Part shown: positions 27,653-36,607 of the stretch, in pieces
How positions within the stretch are numbered: position 1 is the stretch's first letter
Layout of the letters: each line of letters begins with the position of its first letter
Assembly: GCA_041609995.1 (NCBI GenBank)
Contig: JBFIPU010000003.1
Coordinates: 1 to 64,000 of the forward strand
Direction of reading: 5' to 3'
DNA from: JABDOU01 sp041609995
GTDB lineage: Bacteria; Actinomycetota; Acidimicrobiia; Spongiisociales; SHLN01
Length of the DNA stretch: 64,000 nucleotides
The notes under the pieces: model-generated
Databases searched by the model: none
Seen by the model: the letters and a program-made list of their open reading frames with translations, nothing else
Told to the model about the DNA's origin: nothing
Made by a program: the position numbers and the translations under genes

Positions 27653-27775
27653 GGCGACATCTTATGGGTGTCGGTGGAGCGGGTCGCCGGCGGAACCGTC
27701 AGCCCAATTCGCATGCACCGCTAGCTTGGCCCGAGCAGAAACGGCAGAATTTGCGGTTGCCGACACCGAGGGCGT

Positions 27776-28474
27776 ATGACACTCGACCACCTCTCCATCG
27801 TCATCCCGGTCCACAACGAGGCCGGGTTTCTGACCGAGGCCATGAATCGGCTGTGGGAGGAACTGGACGGACTCGAGGTTCCGGTCGATGTGACGCTCGT
27901 CGAGAACGGAGGCCGGGACGATACCGCGCTCGTTGCCGGCCGGTTGGCGGCTGACGAACCCCGCCTCCGGGTGTTGCAGAACGCCAAAGCAGACTACGGG
28001 GCGGCCCTGCGGCGGGGGTTCCTGGAAACGATCGGCGATTGGGTGATCGCGTTCGACATCGACTACTTCTCGCGACGATTCATCGATCAGGTACTCGAGG
28101 TGGCCGATGAGGCCGACATCGTGCTGGCGTCGAAGCGAGACCCCGACACCGAGGATCACCGCACGCTCCTCCGGCGCCTCGGCACGCGGATTTTCAATGT
28201 GATACTGCGCCGCGGATTCGGCTCTGGTGTCTCCGACACCCATGGCATGAAGGCAGTACGGCGGTCCGTGATTCGAGACGTGGCTCCGGCGGTACGGTCG
28301 ACCCAGGACCTGTTTGACACCGAGTTGATCCTGCGTGCCGAGCGGGCGGGAGCCCGTATCGTCGAGGTCCCGGCCGTGGTCGTGGAACTGCGGCCGGCGC
28401 GCTCTTCGTTCGTCAAGCGGGTGCCCCGAACGTTGCTGGGACTCGCCCGTCTCAAGAGGAATCTGAGGCGTTGA
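27776..28474 (+). CDS. Family 2 glycosyltransferase
   Basis: 232 residues, no membrane helix. A GT-A fold start LSIVIPVHNEAGFLTEAMN is followed by the VENGGRDDT nucleotide-binding stretch and a DIDYFSR metal region, and it ends with basic residues. It resembles dolichol-phosphate-mannose-synthase-like enzymes that charge a polyprenyl phosphate, which would fit the adjacent GtrA-like flippase and GT-C-like protein; that link is inference. Divergent from manB (123-bp gap). Its 3' end overlaps the GtrA gene by 23 bases, tail to tail. Confidence 0.85.
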   Translation: MTLDHLSIVIPVHNEAGFLTEAMNRLWEELDGLEVPVDVTLVENGGRDDTALVAGRLAADEPRLRVLQNAKADYGAALRRGFLETIGDWVIAFDIDYFSRRFIDQVLEVADEADIVLASKRDPDTEDHRTLLRRLGTRIFNVILRRGFGSGVSDTHGMKAVRRSVIRDVAPAVRSTQDLFDTELILRAERAGARIVEVPAVVVELRPARSSFVKRVPRTLLGLARLKRNLRR

Positions 28475-28889
28475 CCCGAAAGACTGCATCCCGGTAGGCG
28501 GCGAGCTTCGGCAGCACCAGCAGACCGGCCATTCCCAGCTGGATCAGGTTGGCCTCCAGCTTGGTGAGGCCGCTGAGGAGCCACTCACCCAACTCCAGCG
28601 CACCGGCCGTCACGATGAATGCGACAGCATTCACCGCGAAGAACCGCCCCGTCTCCATTGTCGAGGCGCCCGACCGGAGCCCAAACGTCCAGCGCCGATT
28701 GAGGTAGTAGGCGGTGAAGATCGTCAATATCCATGCGATGCTCGACGAGATCGACGCCCGCACTCCCAAGAACAAGAAGACGTTGAAGATGGCGAACGTG
28801 AGAATGGTGTTGAACCCGCCGATGAATATGAGTTTGGCGAGTTGAACCGCCGATTCACGGTTCCGGAAGGTCGAGAGATAGGTCTTCAC
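28452..28889 (-). CDS. GtrA-like small membrane protein
   Basis: 145 residues with four predicted membrane helices (e.g. LIFIGGFNTILTFAIFNVFLFLG, AWILTIFTAYYLNRRWTF). GtrA proteins are thought to flip polyprenyl-phosphate-linked sugars across the membrane. It lies 10 bases downstream of the large GT-C-like membrane protein and convergent with the GT2 gene that could make the lipid-linked sugar; together the three form a plausible O-glycosylation module. Confidence 0.85.
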   Translation of the reverse strand: MKTYLSTFRNRESAVQLAKLIFIGGFNTILTFAIFNVFLFLGVRASISSSIAWILTIFTAYYLNRRWTFGLRSGASTMETGRFFAVNAVAFIVTAGALELGEWLLSGLTKLEANLIQLGMAGLLVLPKLAAYRDAVFRVNASDSS

Positions 28890-28899
28890 ACCTGCTCAC

Positions 28900-31071
28900 T
28901 CACACCTGGCTCTTCTGCCGCCGCTGCTCCCAGGCGGCGCCCAGCAGAACCGACAGGACGGCGGCGATCGTCAATGCCGTGCCGCCTGTCTCGGCTTCCG
29001 AACGGGCAAACCGGAGCGTTACCCGCTCCGCCGTCGGGATCACGACCATGAAGGCGGGGGCGGCGCGATACGGTCCGGCCGCTCCCTCGGCCTCCCAATT
29101 GGGGAAGTAGGACACCTTGACGAGATGGGGGACGCCGATGGCGGTCGTCTCGAACGAGATGTGGTGATCTTCTAGAACCACCCCGCTGACTTCGCCGGCG
29201 CGGGCGACAGGAGGAGCTTCCCGGAGGCCCGCCAGCGTCTCGTCTACCCGGGGCCAGGCCGGCGGCCCCTGGGAGGCCAGCCAGTACGGGGTGTTCGCCG
29301 GATCTGCATACCAGTCGATCGCCACGTCATCGAAGGCAACGGTGTCGGGGTCGGTGACGAGGCCTTCGATCCGGCCCGCCAGCCCGGTCTCGGGAGCCTC
29401 AAATACGCTCGGCGTGAACTCGGCGACCACCACCAGCTCACTGGCCGGCAGCGCAAAAACCGAGAAGGGCGCCGGGTTGGCGATCAGTTCGTACTCCGGA
29501 TGGGCGAGAGCGGCGTTGGTCGCCTCCTCGGTGAAGGTCACGTAATACGAGACGTTGAACAGGTCCATGCGCGTGAGGGCCCGATCCAGGTCGAAACCGT
29601 TGTACGGCAATCCCGGGATCGGATTCGATGGGGCCTGGCTCATCTCGGCTGCATTCAGGAAATGGAAGGGAGTAGTCAGGGACGACTCGAACAGCAACCC
29701 CTCCATCGATGGGTGCCCGTCGCTCCAGAACGGGGTCAGCATGAGCGCCATCGGCGTGCCATACCGGTTGAGGTCGTTGTTCGCTTCCCACATGACACGT
29801 CCGGGCGGGAGGTTGTCGATGGTCTCCATCAGCGTCGCATACTCCGCATAGTCGGGCTTGGCCTCGTATCCGGAGAAGTTCCAGTTCGCCCAGCCTGGTG
29901 CGCTTTGGGATCCGATGACGAACGGGAGCACCACGACCGTGGCGGCCGCCAGCGTGATCCACGCCCACGATCGGTTGGAGCCAAACCACCTGCGGGCGGC
30001 GCCTACGGTGGCTGCCCCGATGGCCAACCCCGCGAAGAAGACGACCATGTAGAAGAAGTACGGGAGCCACCGGCCGTTCCACAGCTTCCCCTCGAGGAAC
30101 GGGTACGCGATGACCGGTGCCAGACCGATGGCGAGCAAGGGAGCGATCGTGTACCGCTTCCACGCCGCGACGAGAACACCCGCCACCGCCACCGGGAGAA
30201 CCAGCCACAGCTCCGTTGGCAGGGGGCCACCCGCTTCGGGTGACCCGAAGAAACGTAGTGGCACCCAATTCATGTCGGTCGTGTACGAGATGTTCATCAA
30301 CAGCGGGATCGTCCAGAACGCAGAAAGCGCAAAACCGGTGAGCCACGTCACGAGGCGACCGAGCCGATTCGGGTACCAGAGCAGTAGAAGTGAGGCAGGT
30401 GCCACGAGCATGGTCGTGATGACGTGGGTCAGCGCCATGGCAGCGAGAGCGAACGCTGACCTCGCTCGAAAACCGCGACCCCGCCGGGCGTCGTCGATGA
30501 TGAAACCGAGATACAGCAGCGAGAAGGCCATGGACCACGAGAAGGAGTATTCGCCCGCCATGGTCGACTTGATGTTGCCCCCGAAGATCGCATAACTCTC
30601 GAGGAAAACAAACCCGGTCCCGGCGGCCGCTGCCACAGTCGCCACCGGACGGGATGCACCGATCCCTCGCGCCAGAACATAGGACCCGACGGGCATCAGC
30701 AACAAGCCACCGACCGCCACAAGCTTGAACGCCACTCCATACGGGAGAACGACGTCCAGTGCGACGATGAGCAGCGCCGGCAGCGGAAAGTAGAAATACA
30801 GGATCGGAAATCCCGCGAACCAATCGTTGCTCCAGCCTGCGATTCGGCCCTGGGGTAGCAACACGTCTCGCAGGTACGCCGGCACGAGCACGTGGGCGCC
30901 CATGTCGCCCCCGGTCGGCGTCGTGTTCTTGAAGATCTCCCACGGCTGGACCACGACGAACACGACCAGAGTCAGCAAAGCCAGGACGAGTGCGGCCATG
31001 GCGCGCGGCCGCCGGAGGTCGGGCCACCAACGCGGGCCAGAGGATGCATTCGAAGACAGGGCTGTCATCAA
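28900..31071 (-). CDS. Large integral membrane protein, GT-C glycosyltransferase-like
   Basis: 723 residues. About ten or more membrane helices fill residues 25-400, with an early acidic loop TGGDMGAHVLVPAYLRD, typical of GT-C enzymes and related 6-pyruvoyl-tetrahydropterin-synthase-related membrane proteins. An extracellular domain follows (about 400-690), and a final helix (GTALTIAAVLSVLLGAAW) precedes a basic tail. It probably transfers a sugar from a polyprenyl carrier at the outer face of the membrane; the acceptor is unknown. Upstream of gtrA with a 10-base gap. Confidence 0.65.
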   Translation of the reverse strand: MMTALSSNASSGPRWWPDLRRPRAMAALVLALLTLVVFVVVQPWEIFKNTTPTGGDMGAHVLVPAYLRDVLLPQGRIAGWSNDWFAGFPILYFYFPLPALLIVALDVVLPYGVAFKLVAVGGLLLMPVGSYVLARGIGASRPVATVAAAAGTGFVFLESYAIFGGNIKSTMAGEYSFSWSMAFSLLYLGFIIDDARRGRGFRARSAFALAAMALTHVITTMLVAPASLLLLWYPNRLGRLVTWLTGFALSAFWTIPLLMNISYTTDMNWVPLRFFGSPEAGGPLPTELWLVLPVAVAGVLVAAWKRYTIAPLLAIGLAPVIAYPFLEGKLWNGRWLPYFFYMVVFFAGLAIGAATVGAARRWFGSNRSWAWITLAAATVVVLPFVIGSQSAPGWANWNFSGYEAKPDYAEYATLMETIDNLPPGRVMWEANNDLNRYGTPMALMLTPFWSDGHPSMEGLLFESSLTTPFHFLNAAEMSQAPSNPIPGLPYNGFDLDRALTRMDLFNVSYYVTFTEEATNAALAHPEYELIANPAPFSVFALPASELVVVAEFTPSVFEAPETGLAGRIEGLVTDPDTVAFDDVAIDWYADPANTPYWLASQGPPAWPRVDETLAGLREAPPVARAGEVSGVVLEDHHISFETTAIGVPHLVKVSYFPNWEAEGAAGPYRAAPAFMVVIPTAERVTLRFARSEAETGGTALTIAAVLSVLLGAAWEQRRQKSQV

Positions 31072-31093
31072 ACGTCCTTTGGGCAGGAGGGGA

Positions 31094-31282
31094 CTACGTG
31101 GAAGCCTTGCGAGCCAGGTCCAAGACCTTCTGTAGCTTCACGCGGCGTCCCCCCTTGTCCCACCAACGAGCCTCGCAGTTGGCGCACGACACGAACGTGA
31201 TCTCCGTGCCGTCAGCCAGGCTCAGGTCGATTTCGGTGGTCTTCGTGTTGCCACAGTCTTGGCACGGCTGCTTGCTAGTCAT
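31094..31282 (-). CDS. Small zinc-ribbon protein
   Basis: 62 residues from ATG 31282, which overlaps the TGA of the upstream gene (TGATG). Two CxxC knuckles (CQDCG and CANCE) about 27 residues apart indicate one zinc site, followed by a basic C-terminus, VKLQKVLDLARK. The function is unknown; it could bind nucleic acid or a protein partner. It lies 22 bases upstream of the GT-C-like gene. Confidence 0.75.
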   Translation of the reverse strand: MTSKQPCQDCGNTKTTEIDLSLADGTEITFVSCANCEARWWDKGGRRVKLQKVLDLARKAST

Positions 31283-31596
31283 CACTCGCCAGCATACCCG
31301 GGCACCTGCTTTTCCCGCGCCACGGCCTCCAGCTCGGATTCGTCGAGCTTGCCGAGATAGAGGGACTTCGCCTTGCCGTCTTCACGCCAGTATGCGTACC
31401 AGTAGGGACCGTGCGGGCACGAAGAGCAATCCGGCTTTCCACAGCGCACCGTCTGGGCCCGGAATCCGACGTTGATGCCCGGGTCCACGCCCGGACCAAC
31501 CGTCCCGAGGCGGGCACTGATGATCATCGCCAGACGACGGAGATCTGCCTCATCGAGTTCCCGCACCCAGTCCAACATCTCAACGTCGAGCGCCAT
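31282..31596 (-). CDS. Small cysteine-containing protein (DUF6788-like)
   Basis: 104 residues from ATG 31596, preceded by GGAGGAGG; the longer open frame to 31755 has no binding site and reads as antisense noise. The C-terminal core TVRCGKPDCSSCPHGPYWYAYWREDG, with three clustered cysteines and aromatic residues, recurs in small actinobacterial and archaeal proteins, often with GKPxCxC-HGPYxY. The role is unknown. Translationally coupled to the zinc-ribbon gene. Confidence 0.7.
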   Translation of the reverse strand: MALDVEMLDWVRELDEADLRRLAMIISARLGTVGPGVDPGINVGFRAQTVRCGKPDCSSCPHGPYWYAYWREDGKAKSLYLGKLDESELEAVAREKQVPGYAGE

Positions 31597-31657
31597 GGCC
31601 CTCCTCCCGGATCCACGGTAGACGACTTCGCCCGTCGATGGATGCCATTGGCGCCGC

Positions 31658-32923
31658 CTACTCCTCCCCGAACGGCCAGGCGCCGGACAACGACAGCCGT
31701 CCCTGGGTCGACCATGAGACGGCGATGGGGACATCGGACACGACGAGCACCCCATCCGGCGCCTCGGTCGTCACGTGGGCCGCCGTCCCCGGTGACACCC
31801 GCACCGAACGCCGGGCGGCGCCTTCTCCGACGGAGACCTGGGCCTCGGTGCCACTGGGATTGAAGATCCAGACGTCCACTGCACCCGCCCGGGCCGGGCC
31901 GGCCACCATCCAGCGCTCGACTGGCTCGGCAACCGCCACGTCGCCGAAACGGCCCGATTCGCTGTCGCCCACCAGCGACACGATCACCGGGCTCGACGAC
32001 GAGATTCGGGCCGCCAAAACCACCGCACCGAGAGCAGACGACGGGAGGACGGTGTGGCCGTTTGGTTCGAGCAGCTCCGTCACCTCGCCGGACACCCCGC
32101 TGGAATCGATCCCTGTGAACTCGACCTCCACCTGCTCGCGCCGCGGATTGGTGACGACGATATCGCCGACCACGCCGCCCACGCGCACGGTCGGAAGGTA
32201 CCACTCGGGTGCCGCATGTCCGGCGGGCCAGGTGGCAATGCCGTTGGGGGTGGTCGAGACGATGGCGGGGAGCAGCCGCCCCTCGTTCACCTCGACCTCG
32301 ACCTTGACCATCACCCGCTGACCCAACACCTCGTGCAACGGGATCTCGATCACATCTCGCGGCGCCACGCCGATCGCCTCGAGGTCGGTGATCGGTTCGG
32401 GCCCGAATTCGGTGCTGACTCGAATGTCGGCCTTGGCGCTCGACAACAGGGGATTCATGAGCCGCAATACCAGCCGGTCCTGGGCGCCGATGGCGCCCCC
32501 GTACAGCGACCACGTCCTTCGGGCCTCCGGGTAGCAGGTGGTGGCGGTTGCCCGCGTCGGACCTTCGCTGATCCAGGCGGCGCCGGCCTGGGGCGAAGAC
32601 ACCTCGATGACAGCCCCGCCGCCGAACAGCTGCCCAGCAGGGGTGAAGGAGGCTGTCGCTGCGTTCTCCTGTGAGAACTCGGCGGTGTCAACGATGACGT
32701 TGGAGTCGAGCAGGGAAATGAGCGAGGTTGCCGCGGTACCCGCCAGCGCTTGAAACGCGGTCGCCGCTTCTACCCCGGATCCCACGCAATAGAGGACGCC
32801 CGATTGAACCGTGCCGAGAGTCGGCGGCACTTCGTCATCAACCGGGGCAGCCACGGGCAACGACACCCAGGCGATCCCCGATACGATCACCACTACTGCG
32901 ATGAGAACGGCGCGGTAGATCAC
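31658..32923 (-). CDS. Secreted/membrane-anchored DUF5719-family protein
   Basis: 421 residues. An N-terminal hydrophobic segment (AVLIAVVVIVSGIAWVSLPVAA) is followed by beta-rich repeats with NP-S/T and VTNP type strands (e.g. RLMNPLLSSAKADI, DIVVTNPRREQVEVE, DVWIFNPSGTEAQV). DUF5719 proteins are actinobacteria-specific and usually sit beside a large membrane glycosyltransferase and whiB or cofD genes, as here. The start is GTG, overlapping the stop of the glycosyltransferase gene (GTGA). The molecular role is unknown. Confidence 0.75.
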   Translation of the reverse strand: MIYRAVLIAVVVIVSGIAWVSLPVAAPVDDEVPPTLGTVQSGVLYCVGSGVEAATAFQALAGTAATSLISLLDSNVIVDTAEFSQENAATASFTPAGQLFGGGAVIEVSSPQAGAAWISEGPTRATATTCYPEARRTWSLYGGAIGAQDRLVLRLMNPLLSSAKADIRVSTEFGPEPITDLEAIGVAPRDVIEIPLHEVLGQRVMVKVEVEVNEGRLLPAIVSTTPNGIATWPAGHAAPEWYLPTVRVGGVVGDIVVTNPRREQVEVEFTGIDSSGVSGEVTELLEPNGHTVLPSSALGAVVLAARISSSSPVIVSLVGDSESGRFGDVAVAEPVERWMVAGPARAGAVDVWIFNPSGTEAQVSVGEGAARRSVRVSPGTAAHVTTEAPDGVLVVSDVPIAVSWSTQGRLSLSGAWPFGEE

Positions 32924-35673
32924 AGCGGCTCACGGCGCAACGACGCTCGCCTGGCCATCGCTGCGATCATCACGTACAGGGCGCCCACCAGGACCGCCAG
33001 CCACGTCAGATTGCGGAGCACGCCCGAACCCTGGTAGACGACGCGTCGTTCTCCCTCCAAGGCGACGATGCCGGCCCAATCGTCTTGCCGGAACTCATCC
33101 GGGTCCCAGCGAGCGTCGGCGTTTTCCGCAATCCGCAACGCGGTTCCGACCGGGCCGTCGCCCCTCAACACGTAGTCGGGCATCTCGAATTGCCATCGCA
33201 CGCCGCGATCATCGACTGCCCGGGAGATCCAGGGCTCGATCTCGAACGCGCCGTCGGGAGCCTGGCCCAGCTCGGCGAGATCGAGTTGGCCTCGCAGCCA
33301 GGGTGTCAGCTGGTTGGGGCTGGTGGCGATGATCCACCTGATACCAAATGGGGCGAGTTCGGCTCCGCCGCGAATGGTGCTTCCATCGAGGATGCGGTTC
33401 AGCGCTCGCTCGAGTTCGCCATCGCCGATGCGATCGGACGCCAACCACAGCTCTGACAGCGTTGGCGACGGCGCTGAGACGACTCGATATCGCAGCCCCT
33501 CACTGAGACGTCGGCTGTCACCGGGAATCGTCGCCGGGCTGCCCACGAGCAGGATGCGTGAACTCCCATCGGCCGCAATGCCCGCGTCCCTCTCCGTGAA
33601 CCGGACGAGACGGTCGTAGTCATGGCCGGGAAGGCCGCCTCGTCCCGTGAAAAGATACGGCAAGACCGCCACGGCGAGGACAACGACCGCCAGCCCGGCC
33701 ACCCACTTGATCCAAGAGAAGCCGACACGGGTTTCCATCAGACCGGCCGCCGCGATAAGGGCGATGCCAAATGAGGCGACCATGATGGCTGCCAGCGAGG
33801 TTTCGAGTCCGATCTCGCTGCCGAGAAACTCTCGATGCGAGTTGCGAGATGCCACGGCGGCCAGGGCGGCCAACAACCCTCCCCACCCGGCCAGCCGAAC
33901 AGCTCGATACGATCCAAACGCCACCGCCAGCACGAAGACGAGGCCGAGGGTGATCACCATCCAGGTATTGGGTGACCAATGCAGGTCGTGGCCGGCACGC
34001 GACAACACGTCATATGTTCCGAGCAGGCCGATCCAGGGCAGCAGGAGGGGAAGCGCTGCCACGGCGCTCAGAGAGCCCATCGCGACCGGGAATCCGCCCC
34101 GGCCCGGCTCCACCAATGTGAGGATCACGAGGATGATCGTCGGAATGACGAGGGCGGGGACGGTATACCCGGCAGCAACGGCGGTCAGCAGTGCCATGAT
34201 GGCCAGTCTCGACACGACATCCCACAAGCCCTTGGGCCGGCGAACCCCCAGGTGCACCACCCACGGAATGACTCCTGCCGCCATCATCGTCGGCCACCCA
34301 CCTGCTTGTGCGATGGTCCAGGCGGCCGGCCCGAGTACGTACAACAAGGCTCCGGAGTAACGCCCGGCGACCCCGACCCCCATCGCATCCAACAAGCGAG
34401 CCATGCCGGCCGCCGCGGCGAGGGTGGCCACGACCGTCAAGAACCAACCCCCCACGGTGGGGCTGCCCAACATCAGGATCTGGCCGACAGCGCTGATCGC
34501 CACACCCGGGCGATACGGCTCCGGGCTTCCCAGTCCGGCGACATTCCACCCTCCGGCATAGGCGCGCAACACATCCAGGGCTGAGTTGTCGAGCGGCATC
34601 GTGTACCCCGCGGTCGGGAGGCCGAAGCGAAACAGCGATCTGGTACCGATCAGGACCGTCGCCACGATCCCGGCGGGCCAGATCCACGATGGACGCACCA
34701 GCGCCTCTTCCCCCGAATCGACCAGCGTCGCCACATTGCGGGCCAGCGGCGTCGAGCTGAAGAGCCCGGCGATGGAACCGGCCACCTGGCTCATGCGCAG
34801 CGAGCCCCTCCGCTGGTAGCGGAAGAGCTCCTCGTCGCCGACAGAGCGACCAATCGCCCTTCGCTGCCGGAGGGTCTCGGGGAGATGAACGACGTTCCAG
34901 GCCAAGGCAGCCAGGAATCCCGGCAGCGTGAACCGACGCCGCAATGGGCTCAGCACGCCGTCAATCAGCCCCACCAGCAACGCCATCGGCAGAACCCACG
35001 CCAGGGTCACCGGGCTGTAGGCCTTCATGATGGCGCGCAGCCGTCCGGCCTCCCGCCGCCAGAAGGGGGCTCCGCGGCGGAACTCCTCTGAAACCACGAC
35101 CTCGGACGACGGAGCGACAACGATCCGTCCGCCCGTCAAACGAATCCGCTGGCAGAGGTCCAGCGAGGCGCTCTCCGGGTCCAATCGGCCATCAAAGCCG
35201 CCCACCGATGAGAGCGCCCCGCGGCGCACGAGGAGAGAAGCGGCCGACACGTAGCCGATGTCCCGCACCACGTCGTACTGCTCCTGGTCCAGCTCACCCG
35301 GATCGAAGCCCCGGTGTGTCTCGCCCAACACGTCCGTAGAAAAGCCGACGGAGTCCAGTTGGTTCTGATCGCCGGCGTTGAGCCCCTTGCTTCCGACGAC
35401 GTCGGCATCGAGGCGGGCCATTTCATGCAGCAACGCCTCGAGTGCATCTGGATGTGGTTCTGTGGAACCGTCAAGCAACCACACGTGGGTGACGGAGTCG
35501 TCGACAACACCGAGAATGTCGGCCAGGCGCCCGTGGGCGATCGTTGCAACCTGATCGACGGCGTACGTCTGGCGGACCGTACCAGCCACGGCGGGGGCAG
35601 GATCTTCACCGGATAGCATCACAACGGCAGCAACGGACGTTGCCAGCGGTGGGGCAAAGGACACAGAGGGCAT
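32920..35673 (-). CDS. Large membrane glycosyltransferase (GT2 domain plus polytopic domain)
   Basis: About 917 residues from ATG 35673; other in-frame starts at 35700 and 35802 would overlap cofD. An N-terminal GT2-like domain (LLDGSTEPHPDALEALL, IGYVSAASLLVRRGALSSVGGFDG) is followed by about twelve helices and extracellular loops. This corresponds to actinobacterial GTs encoded between cofD and the DUF5719 gene. It probably glycosylates a wall polymer or lipid at the membrane. Coupled to the DUF5719 gene by a 4-base overlap, and divergent from cofD with only 25 bases between starts. Confidence 0.75.
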   Translation of the reverse strand: MPSVSFAPPLATSVAAVVMLSGEDPAPAVAGTVRQTYAVDQVATIAHGRLADILGVVDDSVTHVWLLDGSTEPHPDALEALLHEMARLDADVVGSKGLNAGDQNQLDSVGFSTDVLGETHRGFDPGELDQEQYDVVRDIGYVSAASLLVRRGALSSVGGFDGRLDPESASLDLCQRIRLTGGRIVVAPSSEVVVSEEFRRGAPFWRREAGRLRAIMKAYSPVTLAWVLPMALLVGLIDGVLSPLRRRFTLPGFLAALAWNVVHLPETLRQRRAIGRSVGDEELFRYQRRGSLRMSQVAGSIAGLFSSTPLARNVATLVDSGEEALVRPSWIWPAGIVATVLIGTRSLFRFGLPTAGYTMPLDNSALDVLRAYAGGWNVAGLGSPEPYRPGVAISAVGQILMLGSPTVGGWFLTVVATLAAAAGMARLLDAMGVGVAGRYSGALLYVLGPAAWTIAQAGGWPTMMAAGVIPWVVHLGVRRPKGLWDVVSRLAIMALLTAVAAGYTVPALVIPTIILVILTLVEPGRGGFPVAMGSLSAVAALPLLLPWIGLLGTYDVLSRAGHDLHWSPNTWMVITLGLVFVLAVAFGSYRAVRLAGWGGLLAALAAVASRNSHREFLGSEIGLETSLAAIMVASFGIALIAAAGLMETRVGFSWIKWVAGLAVVVLAVAVLPYLFTGRGGLPGHDYDRLVRFTERDAGIAADGSSRILLVGSPATIPGDSRRLSEGLRYRVVSAPSPTLSELWLASDRIGDGELERALNRILDGSTIRGGAELAPFGIRWIIATSPNQLTPWLRGQLDLAELGQAPDGAFEIEPWISRAVDDRGVRWQFEMPDYVLRGDGPVGTALRIAENADARWDPDEFRQDDWAGIVALEGERRVVYQGSGVLRNLTWLAVLVGALYVMIAAMARRASLRREPL

Positions 35674-35698
35674 TGGACCAATTCTTGAGACAAACCCC

Positions 35699-36607
35699 AT
35701 GAGACGCAACGACCTTCGTGTGGCGCTCCTGGCAGGCGGGGTGGGAGGCGCCCGCATGGCTCGGGCGTTGGCGCCGGTGGCCCGACTCTCCGTCATCGTC
35801 AATGTGGGAGATGACGAGACGATCTACGGCCTCGACGTCTCACCCGACCTGGATTCGGTCACCTACACCCTCGCCGGACTCGAGGGCCCAGAGGGGTGGG
35901 GGCGCCGCGAGGACACCTTCCACGCCATGGCCACCCTGGCAATGCTGGGGATCGATACGACGTTTCGCCTCGGAGACCGGGATCTCGGCCTGAACCTGCT
36001 CAGGACACAACGGCGGGCAGCCGGCGATGTTCTGTCGGCGATCACCGGCGACATCGTCAAGCAGCTGAACATCCCGGCTGCAATCTTTCCGGCGACCGAC
36101 CAGCGGCTTCCTACACGGGTGACCACGGCCGAATTGGGGCGGCTCAGCTTCCAGGAGTACTTCGTGAAGCATCAGGCAGCTCCCACCGTGACCGGCCTCG
36201 AGTTCTTCGGCGCCGACGCCGCCGACGCCGCCCCCGGTGTGGTCGAAGCGATCGCTGAAGCCGATGTGGTGGTGATAGCACCGAGCAACCCGCCTCTCTC
36301 CATCTGGCCGATCCTCGCCATCGAACCGATCCGGGCCGCTGTCGCAGGGGCCGGCACGGTCCTGGCCGTGAGCCCGCTCGTGGGAGGAGCGCCGGTCAAG
36401 GGCCCGACCGACCGGGTCATGGCGTCTCTCGGCTATGAGGTTTCCCACGCCGGGGTGGCGGACTGTTACGCGGACCTGTTGACCCACCTCGTGGTCGATG
36501 CCGACCCGCCGCACGGGCCGTTCGAGACGTTGGTGCGCGACACCATGCTCGACACACCGGCCCGCAGTGCTGACTTCGGTTCTTGGTTTGTGGGGTTTTG
36601 GACATGA
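35699..36607 (+). CDS. cofD: 2-phospho-L-lactate transferase-type enzyme of F420 biosynthesis
   Basis: 302 residues (FbiA in mycobacteria). It joins the activated phospho-enolpyruvate or lactyl moiety (EPPG in actinobacteria) to 7,8-didemethyl-8-hydroxy-5-deazariboflavin, forming (dehydro)F420-0. Motifs: LLAGGVGGARMARAL nucleotide loop, NVGDDETIYGLDVSPDLDSV, VIAPSNPPLSIWPIL and SPLVGGAPVKGPTDRV. The ATG lies almost at the divergent promoter, so leaderless translation is possible. It overlaps cofE by 4 bases. Confidence 0.95.
   Translation: MRRNDLRVALLAGGVGGARMARALAPVARLSVIVNVGDDETIYGLDVSPDLDSVTYTLAGLEGPEGWGRREDTFHAMATLAMLGIDTTFRLGDRDLGLNLLRTQRRAAGDVLSAITGDIVKQLNIPAAIFPATDQRLPTRVTTAELGRLSFQEYFVKHQAAPTVTGLEFFGADAADAAPGVVEAIAEADVVVIAPSNPPLSIWPILAIEPIRAAVAGAGTVLAVSPLVGGAPVKGPTDRVMASLGYEVSHAGVADCYADLLTHLVVDADPPHGPFETLVRDTMLDTPARSADFGSWFVGFWT

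Noticed and set aside
29438..31030. 530-codon minus-strand open frame inside the GT-C-like gene
   Set aside because: Out-of-frame shadow rich in Arg and Pro; the overlapping frame has proper membrane helices.
31596..31755. Cys/Arg-rich N-terminal extension of the DUF6788-like protein
   Set aside because: No ribosome binding site; the internal ATG at 31596 has GGAGGAGG upstream, and the extension reads as noise.
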